DNA from: [Actinomadura] parvosata subsp. kistnae
Lineage (GTDB): Bacteria; Actinomycetota; Actinomycetes; Streptosporangiales; Streptosporangiaceae
DNA length: 64,000 nt
Reading direction: 5' to 3'
NCBI RefSeq assembly: GCF_900323885.1
Contig: NZ_OOHJ01000018.1
Span: 2,777,001-2,841,000, forward strand
The notes below the pieces were generated by a model. That model was not told the DNA's origin. It saw only the letters and a list, made by a program, of their open reading frames with translations, and did not search any database. Below are positions 32,195 to 39,620 of this stretch, one piece after another (positions within the stretch are counted from its first letter, which is position 1; each line of letters begins with the position of its first letter). The position numbers and the translations under genes are program-made.

Positions 32195-32824
32195 ATGCAA
32201 GAGCGTACGACGGGCCTCAACGAGGAGGCCAACAGCAACACAGTCCGTTCCGACGCCGAGACGGCACGGACCACCGTGGAAACGCACGGAGACGTCACAT
32301 ACGCCGTGACCCGGAGGGACGACGGGCTCGTCTTGTACAAGCCCCAGCCGAGCGCCCTCGACCAGGCCCGCGCGACCACGGACAAGGCCCTGCAGCACCT
32401 TCGCGACCTCATCGACGGAGGCATGGACGTCGGGCTCAGCCGCGAGTTCATGGAGGCGTTCACCGTCGAGATGCACGCCACACGAGCCAAGGCCGACCAG
32501 ATGAGCGCCGAGATCGACGCGCTCGCGGACAAGGCCAAGATCTTGGAAGAGCACGTCCTCAAGGCGTTCCAGTGGGGCGCCATGTCCGCGTGGCAGATCG
32601 CGAGCGAACTCGACATGAGCGCGATCGACATCGCCCGGACCGCCCTCGACGAGCGGAAGCGGTCGCCGTTCTCCGACGCCGAGTGCCACCGCCTGCTGTC
32701 CACCCTGTTCAGCATCCTCGACGAGCGCGAGGGCGTCACGTTCGACCACGCGAACAACCGCTGCAACGCCACCTCGTGCGCCTGCAACTCCGAGGCGCGC
32801 GAGGACACGAGCAGCTCCACATAG
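32195..32824 (+). CDS. Phage protein of unknown function with coiled coil and Cys-rich tail
   Basis: 209 aa; ATG 32195 has GGGAAGAAGG upstream. The middle (~65-130) is helical with heptad character (HATRAKADQMSAEIDALADKAKILEEHV), followed by WQIASELDMSAIDIARTALDERKRS, which looks like a helix-turn-helix, and a C-terminal CNATSCACNSE cluster. Possibly a DNA-binding early regulator; no family recognised. Confidence 0.65.
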   Translation: MQERTTGLNEEANSNTVRSDAETARTTVETHGDVTYAVTRRDDGLVLYKPQPSALDQARATTDKALQHLRDLIDGGMDVGLSREFMEAFTVEMHATRAKADQMSAEIDALADKAKILEEHVLKAFQWGAMSAWQIASELDMSAIDIARTALDERKRSPFSDAECHRLLSTLFSILDEREGVTFDHANNRCNATSCACNSEAREDTSSST

Positions 32825-32902
32825 CGGAACGGCCCCCGGCCGGTGCGCAAACACCAGCCGGGGGCCTGGGACCTCATCACCTGATCGGACCAGGGAGAGA
32901 TC

Positions 32903-33265
32903 TTGAACGCGAACGTACCGCAGCACCGGTGCACCGTCTACGACTGGTGCACCAGCTCGCACCAGCGCCCCAACATGGATCATCGCGACGACATCGACCT
33001 CATCGAGCACATCGACGACCGCAACGTGATCATCGAGGTGGGGTTGTTCGCCCCCGCGGACGGATCCGCCCCGCCCTCCATCCGCGTCGCCTACCCCGGC
33101 GGGGACGCCCCGTACATCGACTTGGACAACCACGTCGCCGGCGCCTTCGTGGACATCATCCGCATGTTCGAGGGGCCCGGCCTCAACGACCGGCGCGGCC
33201 TGCGCGACTTCTCCACCCTGCTCTTCATCGGCGCCAGCCGCATCAGCGGGGTGACCGAGCTGTGA
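32903..33265 (+). CDS. Cys/His protein, DUF6907-like (first of a pair)
   Basis: 120 aa. Begins with a C-x5-C-x3-H pattern (CTVYDWCTSSH), then an alpha/beta region with conserved-looking DLDNHVAGAFVDIIRMFE. The next gene has the same order of motifs, so the two are paralogues. Similar proteins are widespread in actinomycete mobile elements; function unknown. Its stop overlaps the next GTG (GTGA). Confidence 0.65.
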   Translation: MNANVPQHRCTVYDWCTSSHQRPNMDHRDDIDLIEHIDDRNVIIEVGLFAPADGSAPPSIRVAYPGGDAPYIDLDNHVAGAFVDIIRMFEGPGLNDRRGLRDFSTLLFIGASRISGVTEL

Positions 33266-33576
33266 GCTGCCACATCCCCTGGTGCGTAGCCACCCACGCC
33301 AAGCCGGGCACCAAACACATCCACGGCGGTGCCGCCGTCTCGATCGGCTCCTCGCTGACGGTCCGGCAGATGCTCCACGAGTGGCCGGGCGACCTGCCCG
33401 ACGAGCCGTGGGTGCAGCTCGTCTACAAGGTCCACGGCCGCGAGCGCGAGCTGTACGTGTACCCGCAGGCCGCCGTCGACTGGTCGGAACTGCTGGCCGG
33501 CCTTGACGTGCGAGACCTGGCGGCGTTCTCCCAGGCGCTCTACCGGGCCGGGCGGAACGGCGGTGCGCACTCATGA
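33262..33576 (+). CDS. Cys/His protein, DUF6907-like (second of a pair)
   Basis: 104 aa from GTG 33262, overlapping the previous stop by four bases. CHIPWCVATHAKPGTKHIH gives C-x4-C-x3-H plus extra His, followed by LVYKVHGRERELYVYPQAAVDWSELLAGLDVRDLAAFSQAL, paralogous in layout to the preceding protein. Its own stop overlaps the sigma factor ATG (ATGA), so the three genes form a coupled operon. Confidence 0.65.
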   Translation: MSCHIPWCVATHAKPGTKHIHGGAAVSIGSSLTVRQMLHEWPGDLPDEPWVQLVYKVHGRERELYVYPQAAVDWSELLAGLDVRDLAAFSQALYRAGRNGGAHS

Positions 33577-34361
33577 GCGTCGGCATCGCCCACGACCTCG
33601 AGACGGTCGCCCGCACCAAGCAGAACCTGCTGCTGAGCATCGCCGCCGCCTACGTCGAACGGCGTGCAGACATCGAGGACGCGGTCCAGACGGCGTACCT
33701 GAAGGCGCTGGAGAAGCAGAGCCAAGGGGCGCTCCTTGGCGATCTGGTCGCGTTCATGGCCGTGTGGACGCGATACATGGCAATGAAGACGCGGCCCGCT
33801 TCCGACCGGCCCCGACCGCCGCTCCTGGTCGACTTCACCGCCGGCTACTGGGAGTCCGGCTACGTCAGTCCGCGCGCGTTCGCCGACCACACGTGGGATC
33901 CGGCCCGGCACTACGAGGACGATCACGGTCAGGGGAGTGCCGCGGAAGCGCACTCGCAGGCGTGCCGCGCGAAGGTCACCGAAGCCCTCGCGATCCTCAC
34001 GCCGCGCGAACGGCAGGCGGTCCAGATGCACTGGGTCGACGGACTCTCCTGCTCGACGGTGGCCGAGACGGTCGGGACTACCGAGGCGGCGGTCAAGTCC
34101 ACCATCAAGCGCGCAGCGAGGAAGATCCGCGTCCATTTCGGGGAGTCGGCCCATAGCGCACGGCACGTCCCCGTCCGGAGAGTGGACCCGCAGAGGCTGA
34201 CCGACGCTGCTCGCGCCCGAGCTGCCGAAGCGGCTCGGCTGTTGCGGGACGAGAAGCTGACCAGGGAACAGATCGGTACACGTCTGGGCGTGAGCACTCG
34301 CCGCGTGACCGTCTATCTGGGGGACGCTCGCGCCCTCGGGATCCTGGACGCCACCCACTGA
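33573..34361 (+). CDS. RNA polymerase sigma-70 family factor encoded by the prophage
   Basis: 262 aa. Region 2-like part (AAAYVERRADIEDAVQTAYLKALEK ... DLVAFMAVWTRYMAMKTR) and a clear region 4 (AILTPRERQAVQMHWVDGLSCSTVAETVGTTEAAVKSTIKRAARKI, given as residues ~136-182). An extra C-terminal HTH, LTREQIGTRLGVSTRRVTVYLGDARALGI, is unusual for ECF factors. It may switch on the transfer or late genes. ATGA overlap with the previous gene. No anti-sigma gene is adjacent. Confidence 0.85.
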   Translation: MSVGIAHDLETVARTKQNLLLSIAAAYVERRADIEDAVQTAYLKALEKQSQGALLGDLVAFMAVWTRYMAMKTRPASDRPRPPLLVDFTAGYWESGYVSPRAFADHTWDPARHYEDDHGQGSAAEAHSQACRAKVTEALAILTPRERQAVQMHWVDGLSCSTVAETVGTTEAAVKSTIKRAARKIRVHFGESAHSARHVPVRRVDPQRLTDAARARAAEAARLLRDEKLTREQIGTRLGVSTRRVTVYLGDARALGILDATH

Positions 34362-34437
34362 AGCCGGTCCCCTGTCGGCGATTACGGCGCCGGCAGGGGA
34401 CCTCGACCCCGTTCCTGAGCTACCAGGAGAGGATCTG

Positions 34438-35343
34438 ATGTCCGAACTTAGGGCCCCCGACGATCAGAAGCCAGAGCGACCTCCAAGCCCGCCCGGCCGC
34501 TTCTGGGCGATCGGCGTGCTCGTTCTTGCCGCGCTGGTGTCCATGAGCATGAACACCTGGCACGCCTGGACCGCCACCAGCCTGCCCAAGCCGCTCGCCT
34601 TCCTGTACGGCGTCGCCCCGGTCGCCCTGGCCGCGATGCAGTCCCACGCCGTCGCCCTGCGAGCGCTGCGCAAGGAGAAGGTGGGGCCGTTCCGGCGGAC
34701 GCTGACCTTCGGTCTCGTGCTCGGCGGCCTCGGATTGAGCTTCCTGGGGATCTACGACCTTTTGCGGCACGCCGTACCCGACCCCATCCCAGGCGTACCC
34801 ATCCACGAGCCCGCGGTGTTCTTCTCGATCGTCATCGACCTCATGGCGCTGGCCGCTCTGCACGAGCTGCTACGCGAGTCGCCCTCGCTCGTGCACGCCG
34901 TCCAGGAGGCCGAGGCGGCGGTCGCGCCCGCTGTACCTGCCCCAGTGGCCGACCCCGCCACGGAGGAGGCCGAGAGGGTCACTGAGACCCCTGCGATCAC
35001 TTCGGTGGATGCCGAAGTGATGGGCGCAGAGGTCCCGTCCGCGCCTCCTGTACCTGACCCGTTCGCGGGTGTACCTCCGCAGGTAGTCCGCCTTCCCGGA
35101 TCGGGGAAGGCGGACACGGAGGACGTCAACGCCGAGCCGGTGTTCAGCGAGCAGGTACAGCCGGACCAGCCCATCGCCGTTGCCGACCCGCTCGGCCCCG
35201 TCGCGCTGCGCGAGTTCCTCGCCGACGTCGCCATGGGCACCCCGCCACCCGTCCGGACGATCAAGGATCGGTTGGGCGTAGGTACAGACCGTGCCCGCCG
35301 CCTGCAGTCGTATCTCGGACAGCTCGTGGAGGTGTCCCGTTGA
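34438..35343 (+). CDS. DUF2637 membrane protein of the conjugation block (SpdA-like)
   Basis: 301 aa with AGGAG before the ATG. Four helices in the first 145 residues (GRFWAIGVLVLAALVSMSMNTWHAW ... PVALAAMQSHAV) match DUF2637, a family that accompanies TraB in actinomycete plasmids and integrative conjugative elements. The C-terminal third is proline/acid-rich, ending with a helix-turn-helix-like segment TIKDRLGVGTDRARRLQSYL. It overlaps the translocase TTG start (TTGA), indicating coupled translation. Probably assists intermycelial transfer or spread. Confidence 0.8.
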   Translation: MSELRAPDDQKPERPPSPPGRFWAIGVLVLAALVSMSMNTWHAWTATSLPKPLAFLYGVAPVALAAMQSHAVALRALRKEKVGPFRRTLTFGLVLGGLGLSFLGIYDLLRHAVPDPIPGVPIHEPAVFFSIVIDLMALAALHELLRESPSLVHAVQEAEAAVAPAVPAPVADPATEEAERVTETPAITSVDAEVMGAEVPSAPPVPDPFAGVPPQVVRLPGSGKADTEDVNAEPVFSEQVQPDQPIAVADPLGPVALREFLADVAMGTPPPVRTIKDRLGVGTDRARRLQSYLGQLVEVSR

Positions 35344-37430
35344 GCGACACCGAACCGGAGAAGGGTGCGAGGGACACCCACTACGAGGTCGACCTGGACA
35401 CCGAGCCCGACCCTGACGCCGGCAAGCCCGTCTACGCCGACGTCGTCACCCACGACCACGACACGCGCCCGATCATTCCCGCGTCGCTGCGGCGCGGGAA
35501 CCGCAAGGCCGCCGCCCGCCGCTTTCTCGGCCGGCTGGCGCACCGGCTCGGCTACCACTCCTTGCGCACCCCCTGGTACGCGGCGCTCGCCCTCTGGTGG
35601 GCGCCGGCCGGGCTGTGGAAGGTGCTGGCGTACGCGGCCCGGTGGGCGTTCGACTCCGACACCATGGCCCGCGCGAAGGTGACGCCTGACCCGGACATGG
35701 CGCTCAAGTTCATGGCGGTCGCGGACAAGCACCGCCGCAACCGCCTGCCCTGGTTCGGCGTCGGCCTGCTCGCCGCCGTCGCCGCCGCCGCGGCGCTGAT
35801 GGTCCTCGCCCCGTGGTGGGGGAAGGTGCTCGCCGCCGCGGTGCTGTTGCCCGTGCTGGCCAAGGTCGGCCACCCGCCGGACAAGCGGATCGTGCACGCG
35901 GCGGTGGTCACCCCCCGGTTTCGCAAGCTGAACCCCGACATCGTGCTGCGCGCCTACTACGCCGCGAAGCTCGGCGACCCCGACAAGAAGGGCCAGCAGG
36001 TCACGTTCGGGTCGGTGATGCGGCGCGAGGGCGACGGCAGCGCCGTCCTGGTCGACCTTCCGTACGGCAAGGGATTCGGCCACGTGCTCAAGGCCAAGGA
36101 GGACCTCGCCTCCGGCCTCGACGTGGCCGTCTCCCAGGTGTTCCTGACCCGCGACCCCTCGTCGAACCGGCGGCACAAGCTGTGGGTGGCCGACCGGGAC
36201 CCGCTGTCCATCCCGGCCGGGCGGACCCCGCTGCTGAAGCTCCAGCCCACCGACATCTGGCAGCCCGCGCCGCTCGGCCTCGACGAGCGCGGCAAGCCCG
36301 TCACGCTGCTCATGATGTGGGTGTCCATCCTGGTCGGCGCCCAACCGCGGCAGGGCAAGTCCTTCACCGCCCGGCTGCTGGCCCTGTATGCGGCGCTGGA
36401 CCCGTACGTGAAGATGTGCGTCTTCGACGGCAAGGGCTCTCCGGACTGGCGCAAGTTCAAGCTGGTCGCCGACCGATGCAGCTTTGGGTTCGCCATGTCC
36501 CGAGACGGCGACCCGCTGGAGATCTTCGTGCAGACGCTGCGCGAGCTGAAGGACGAGGTGCAGTGGCGGTATCAGCGGCTGTCGGAGCTGCCGGTGGACG
36601 TGTGCCCGGAGGGCAAGCTGACGCGCGAGCTCGCGCGTGACCCCCGGTTCGGGATGCCGGTGCGGTTCGTGCTGATCGACGAGTGCCAGGAGTACTTCGA
36701 CACCGGCGACAAAGAGCTGGACAAGGAGATCGCCAAGCTGCTCGTCTTCCTGGTGAAGGTGGCGCCGGCGGCCGGGGTGATCGTGGTCGACGCGACGCAG
36801 AAGCCGTCCGGGGTCGGCACCGGCGACGTGGCCAACTCGTTCATCTCCTACCGGGATCAGCACCAGGTGCGGATCGCGCTGCGGACCGGCTCGGGCCAGG
36901 TGTCGGACCTGGTGCTCGGGCAGGGCTCCGCGACGGAGGGCTACGACTCCTCCGCGCTGCTGCCCACCTACAAGGGTGTGGGGCTGCTGCGCGGCGCGTC
37001 CGACGACACTCCGACGGTGCGCTTCCATCTGGCCGACGCCGAGGACGCCGAGAAGATCCTCATCGCGGCGCGGAGACTGCGTGAGCAGGCCGGCACCCTG
37101 TCTGGGATGGCGGCGGGCGAGGACGTGACGCGCGACGTGCGGGACGTGCTGTACGACGTGCAGCAGGTGTTCTACGGCGGCGAGGACAAGCTGACGTGGC
37201 GGCTGCTGGCGGATCGGCTGCGGCAGCAGCTCCCGGAGGGGTACGCGCAGGAGACGCAGGAGTCGATCAGTGCCCTGCTGCGGGAGCTCGGGGTGCCGAG
37301 CGAGAACGTGCGCGACTCGGAGACGGGCGACACGTTGAAGGGCTGCAAGCTGGCCGCGATTCGGCAGGCGGCGGAGCGGCGGGAGCTGGAGTCGAGCGGT
37401 AGCGGTAGCGGCCGGGCGGCCTCCCGGTAG
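35340..37430 (+). CDS. TraB/FtsK-SpoIIIE-type conjugal DNA translocase
   Basis: 696 aa, TTG start coupled to the previous gene. N-terminal cytoplasmic part, two or three helices (~75-105 and 140-170), then the FtsK-type motor: Walker A GAQPRQGKSF (~residues 337-346), Walker B-like VRFVLIDECQEYF (~441-453), and a sensor region VDATQKPSGVGTG. The C-terminal 100 residues contain a winged-helix-like segment (WRLLADRLRQQLPEG ... ISALLRELGVPSENV), where TraB proteins carry their DNA-recognition domain. In streptomycetes TraB alone pumps double-stranded DNA between cells. The gene ends inside a repeat cluster that could be its recognition site. Confidence 0.87.
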   Translation: MSDTEPEKGARDTHYEVDLDTEPDPDAGKPVYADVVTHDHDTRPIIPASLRRGNRKAAARRFLGRLAHRLGYHSLRTPWYAALALWWAPAGLWKVLAYAARWAFDSDTMARAKVTPDPDMALKFMAVADKHRRNRLPWFGVGLLAAVAAAAALMVLAPWWGKVLAAAVLLPVLAKVGHPPDKRIVHAAVVTPRFRKLNPDIVLRAYYAAKLGDPDKKGQQVTFGSVMRREGDGSAVLVDLPYGKGFGHVLKAKEDLASGLDVAVSQVFLTRDPSSNRRHKLWVADRDPLSIPAGRTPLLKLQPTDIWQPAPLGLDERGKPVTLLMMWVSILVGAQPRQGKSFTARLLALYAALDPYVKMCVFDGKGSPDWRKFKLVADRCSFGFAMSRDGDPLEIFVQTLRELKDEVQWRYQRLSELPVDVCPEGKLTRELARDPRFGMPVRFVLIDECQEYFDTGDKELDKEIAKLLVFLVKVAPAAGVIVVDATQKPSGVGTGDVANSFISYRDQHQVRIALRTGSGQVSDLVLGQGSATEGYDSSALLPTYKGVGLLRGASDDTPTVRFHLADAEDAEKILIAARRLREQAGTLSGMAAGEDVTRDVRDVLYDVQQVFYGGEDKLTWRLLADRLRQQLPEGYAQETQESISALLRELGVPSENVRDSETGDTLKGCKLAAIRQAAERRELESSGSGSGRAASR

Positions 37431-37556
37431 GGCGGAAACGGCGGGTTCGGCGGCCGGCAGGGGCTGGCCGCTACCCGCTACAAGGGTGTGTTTTCCCATG
37501 TCAGCGCGTGGCGGGTCTTGTAGCGGTGCCGCCACACGTAGCGGGTGTGCCGCTAC
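37399..37556. repeat. Cluster of seven GTAGCGG heptamers (clt-like)
   Basis: Exact copies on the plus strand at 37399-37405, 37405-37411, 37520-37526 and 37538-37544; as CCGCTAC (minus strand) at 37468-37474, 37475-37481 and 37550-37556. The last two form a palindrome GTAGCGG-N5-CCGCTAC. Seven copies in 158 bp starting at the traB end is far more than chance in GC-rich DNA. Confidence 0.8.
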
Positions 37557-37573
37557 AGGAGGAGGGGTCCTTG

Positions 37574-37774
37574 ATGGATCCGGGAACGGCTGTCCTGATC
37601 GCTGTGGCGGTCGTGATCGTGCTCATCGTGGCGGGCGCGCGGAACCCGCTCGTCAAGTGCTGGCGGTGCGGCGGCATGGGGTCGATCCGATCGTGGGTCC
37701 TGCCGTGGCGGTTCCGGCCGTGTACGCGCTGCCGCCGCTCGGGGGAGGTGCGAGCACGGTTCGGTAGGAGATAA
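37574..37774 (+). CDS. Small membrane protein with CxxC zinc-finger pairs
   Basis: 66 aa from ATG 37574 (AGGAGGAGGGG upstream). One N-terminal helix (GTAVLIAVAVVIVLIVAGA) and then KCWRCGGMGSIRSWVLPWRFRPCTRCRRSG, two CxxC pairs like a DnaJ-type zinc finger. Small membrane proteins are common next to traB in actinomycete elements (Spd proteins); an analogous role is inferred. Confidence 0.75.
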   Translation: MDPGTAVLIAVAVVIVLIVAGARNPLVKCWRCGGMGSIRSWVLPWRFRPCTRCRRSGEVRARFGRR

Positions 37775-37775
37775 C

Positions 37776-38023
37776 CGGGCGGCCCCGCCCTCCTGGTCTG
37801 GCCCTCCAAGGCAGAGTCAGACGGGGCCACCCGTACCCGGCAGTGACGTGCCGGGGTCTGCCCGCCCCTGGCGGCTGAGGGGCGGACAGACTCTTGGACC
37901 CCCGCCCGGACTCCCTCCACAGGCTTTCGGGCGGGGGCGCTTGCGCTGGTGGCCCCGCGCCGCCTCGTGAGCGTCTGCTCGGCGGGGCCACCTCCTCCGG
38001 GAGGGCCTCCCAGCTCCCCGGAG
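37776..38023. other. Non-coding stretch with six strong hairpins
   Basis: Perfect stems include GGCCCCG/CGGGGCC (37781-37828), CCCGGCA/TGCCGGG (37836-37855), GTCTGcCCGCCCCT/AGGGGCGGaCAGAC (37856-37891, one mismatch), CCCCCGCCCG/CGGGCGGGGG (37899-37937), GGTGGCCCCGC/GCGGGGCCACC (37948-37992) and CTCCGGG/CCCGGAG (37995-38023). No convincing gene covers 37775-38095. It could be a terminator array, a structured RNA, or an origin. Confidence 0.6.
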
Positions 38024-38095
38024 GGTTGTGCGCCCGACTCCCGCGACCTGTCGTTCACCTCTCCAAGGAACCCCGGGAGGCGGGGGCCGGGCGGT

Positions 38096-38425
38096 CTAGG
38101 TGGTCTGCCGTCTCGGCATCTCGACGATCTGCTGTGACGTCTTGCCGTGCACGTGAAGGACGTACCAGGCCCGTGAAGCGGCTGCTGCTCGACCGTCCCA
38201 ACGCTTCTTCTCGTGGGCGGGCATGTCGTACGGGGGCAGCGCCCGATCGGGGCGGACGGCGCACCGCAGGAACATGTTGCCGGGGTTCGAGCCGACCGGC
38301 CATGCGGTGATGGTGCCGCCGACGACCGGTTCGGCGTTGAGGAGGACTCGGTCCCCGTCGAGGACGTGGGCCGTCAGCACGGGGTCTCCGCAGCGGCGGC
38401 AGGGCGTCGGGTCGAACACGCTCAC
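38096..38425 (-). CDS. Zinc-finger protein of unknown function
   Basis: 109 aa, GTG start overlapping the previous stop (GTGA). N-terminal PCRRCGDPV and a later CAV give a possible half zinc site; the rest (RVLLNAEPVVGGTITAWP ... KRWDGRAAAASRAWYVLHV) has no recognised family. Leftward pair with the 38422 gene, convergent with the conjugation block. Confidence 0.6.
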   Translation of the reverse strand: MSVFDPTPCRRCGDPVLTAHVLDGDRVLLNAEPVVGGTITAWPVGSNPGNMFLRCAVRPDRALPPYDMPAHEKKRWDGRAAAASRAWYVLHVHGKTSQQIVEMPRRQTT

Positions 38426-38820
38426 GGCCGGTCACCTGCACGGAACATGTGCTGATCCGGGACGACCTGCTCAACCCGGTGCGAGCCGCCGCCTGTGCAT
38501 ACGGTGGATCCGTCTTCGGTCTCCCACTGATGGTCTCGGTTGAGCCGCACCTCGTGCCCGCATCCCAGGCACAACGGGGCGTCGCCGGCGACGTGCTGCG
38601 TTCCCGACCACGGAGGGGAGACACGGCGCATGACGGCGGTGACCGCACACATCTCCCGAGCGGCGGGCTGGTGCTTCCGCTTCCACCTGTCCGGTTCTGG
38701 CGAGTCCGGACAGAGAACGCGATCAACGGCGAGGTTGCGTTCGTCGGAGCGCCAGCCTTCACGCTCCTCGACGATCGTCTTTTGGCAGTAACGGCACTTC
38801 AGAGGGGGCCTGGAGGGCAT
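38422..38820 (-). CDS. Double zinc-ribbon protein of unknown function
   Basis: 132 aa from ATG 38820. N-terminal CRYCQKTIV with a distant Cys, and a C-terminal CLGCGHEVRLNRDHQWETEDGSTVC ribbon. A TATCGT element sits about 10 bases before the ATG. Diverges from the GntR gene across 107 bp with three tandem repeats, so it is probably under GntR control. Confidence 0.62.
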   Translation of the reverse strand: MPSRPPLKCRYCQKTIVEEREGWRSDERNLAVDRVLCPDSPEPDRWKRKHQPAAREMCAVTAVMRRVSPPWSGTQHVAGDAPLCLGCGHEVRLNRDHQWETEDGSTVCTGGGSHRVEQVVPDQHMFRAGDRP

Positions 38821-38856
38821 GCCTCGACGATAGACAAGCAATGGACAGGATGTACA

Positions 38857-38883
38857 GGCTATCCCGGCTATCCAGGCTATCCG
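38857..38883. promoter_or_regulatory. Three tandem 9-bp repeats, candidate GntR operator
   Basis: GGCTATCC plus one variable base, three times in a row (38857-38865, 38866-38874, 38875-38883), in the divergent promoter space between the GntR gene and the 38422 gene. Confidence 0.7.
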
Positions 38884-38927
38884 GACCGGCCGCAAAGCCT
38901 GTGAGTGCCGTCCGTAACGTGTTATGC

Positions 38928-39182
38928 GTGACGATCGACCAGCTTGACCCCACGCCGCTGTGGGTCCAACTCGCCGCGATCATCCGCGACCGCATCAAGG
39001 CCGGCGACTACGCCCCGCGGCAGCCGCTCCCGAGCGAATCGCAGATGCAGCAGGAGTTCGGGATCGCTCGCGGAACCGTCCGCCGAGCCATGCGAGCACT
39101 CGCCGAAGAGGGCTGGACAGTGACCGTCCAAGGGCGCGGCAGCTTCGTCGCCCCACAGGAGTCCTGGCCCAAGGACGCATGA
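38928..39182 (+). CDS. GntR-family transcriptional regulator (KorSA-like, DNA-binding domain only)
   Basis: 84 aa from GTG 38928. Complete GntR winged helix: PLWVQLAAIIRDRIKAGDYAPRQPLPSESQMQQEFGIARGTVRRAMRALAEEGW (residues ~11-64) and GRGSFVA wing, but no effector domain. Short GntR proteins act as transfer repressors (Kor) in actinomycete conjugative elements, which fits the TraB block 1.5 kb away. A strong terminator follows 4 bp after the stop. Confidence 0.9.
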   Translation: MTIDQLDPTPLWVQLAAIIRDRIKAGDYAPRQPLPSESQMQQEFGIARGTVRRAMRALAEEGWTVTVQGRGSFVAPQESWPKDA

Positions 39183-39186
39183 AACG

Positions 39187-39220
39187 GCCCCCGCCACCTC
39201 CCGAAGGAGGTGACGGGGGC
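39187..39220 (+). terminator. Terminator after the GntR gene
   Basis: GCCCCCG-C-CACCTCC pairs with GGAGGTG-A-CGGGGGC around a CGAA tetraloop (one mismatch), 39187-39220. A second hairpin, CACGGG/CCCGTG, is at 39229-39247. Confidence 0.75.
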
Positions 39221-39263
39221 TTCCCCAGCACGGGCCTCACACCCGTGGTCTATGAGCCGCCGG

Positions 39264-39461
39264 TCAGTACGGACGGCGCTGCTCGGACCGCTCCGCGTTC
39301 GGCACGGCGTACACAACGCCGAGCGCGGTCAGCACGGCCAGGCCGATCGTCACCCACTCGCCGGTGACGATGACGTTGTCGCCCATCGCAGTCACCAGCG
39401 CGGCCGTACCGGCGGACAGGCCGGCGACGATGGACTTGGCGGCGGAACCTACCTTGATCAT
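39264..39461 (-). CDS. Small two-helix membrane protein (holin-like)
   Basis: 65 aa: GSAAKSIVAGLSAGTAALVTAMG and EWVTIGLAVLTALGVVYAVP helices with a short loop and charged tail. The size and topology match class II-like phage holins, but it is separated from the amidase by the lamin-tail gene and a terminator, so it may instead be a lysogen-expressed membrane protein. Confidence 0.55.
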   Translation of the reverse strand: MIKVGSAAKSIVAGLSAGTAALVTAMGDNVIVTGEWVTIGLAVLTALGVVYAVPNAERSEQRRPY

Positions 39462-39497
39462 GGCGTTTGTCTCTCAGATCAGGTCGCAAAACTATAA

Positions 39498-39520
39498 GAG
39501 CAGCGGTGTTCGTGCTGCTC
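39498..39520 (-). terminator. Terminator after the lamin-tail gene
   Basis: GAGCAGC/GCTGCTC stem (39498-39504, 39514-39520); on the minus strand it is followed by TTATAGTTTTGC. The surrounding 39462-39620 is AT-rich and probably also holds the promoter of the 39264 gene. Confidence 0.6.
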
Positions 39521-39620
39521 AGGACGGGCGGTATGCGAGCCGGTATATTCCCGGGCCGTTCGTCGCCCCCGTGGGTGTTGAGAACCCGCTGATAAAATTA
39601 GCCGATCCGCAACACCTTGA

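Noticed and set aside
35340..37430. Chromosomal FtsK or type VII EccC ATPase
   Set aside because: Only one motor domain, no four-helix FtsK membrane domain or gamma domain, and it is coupled to a DUF2637 gene inside the prophage.
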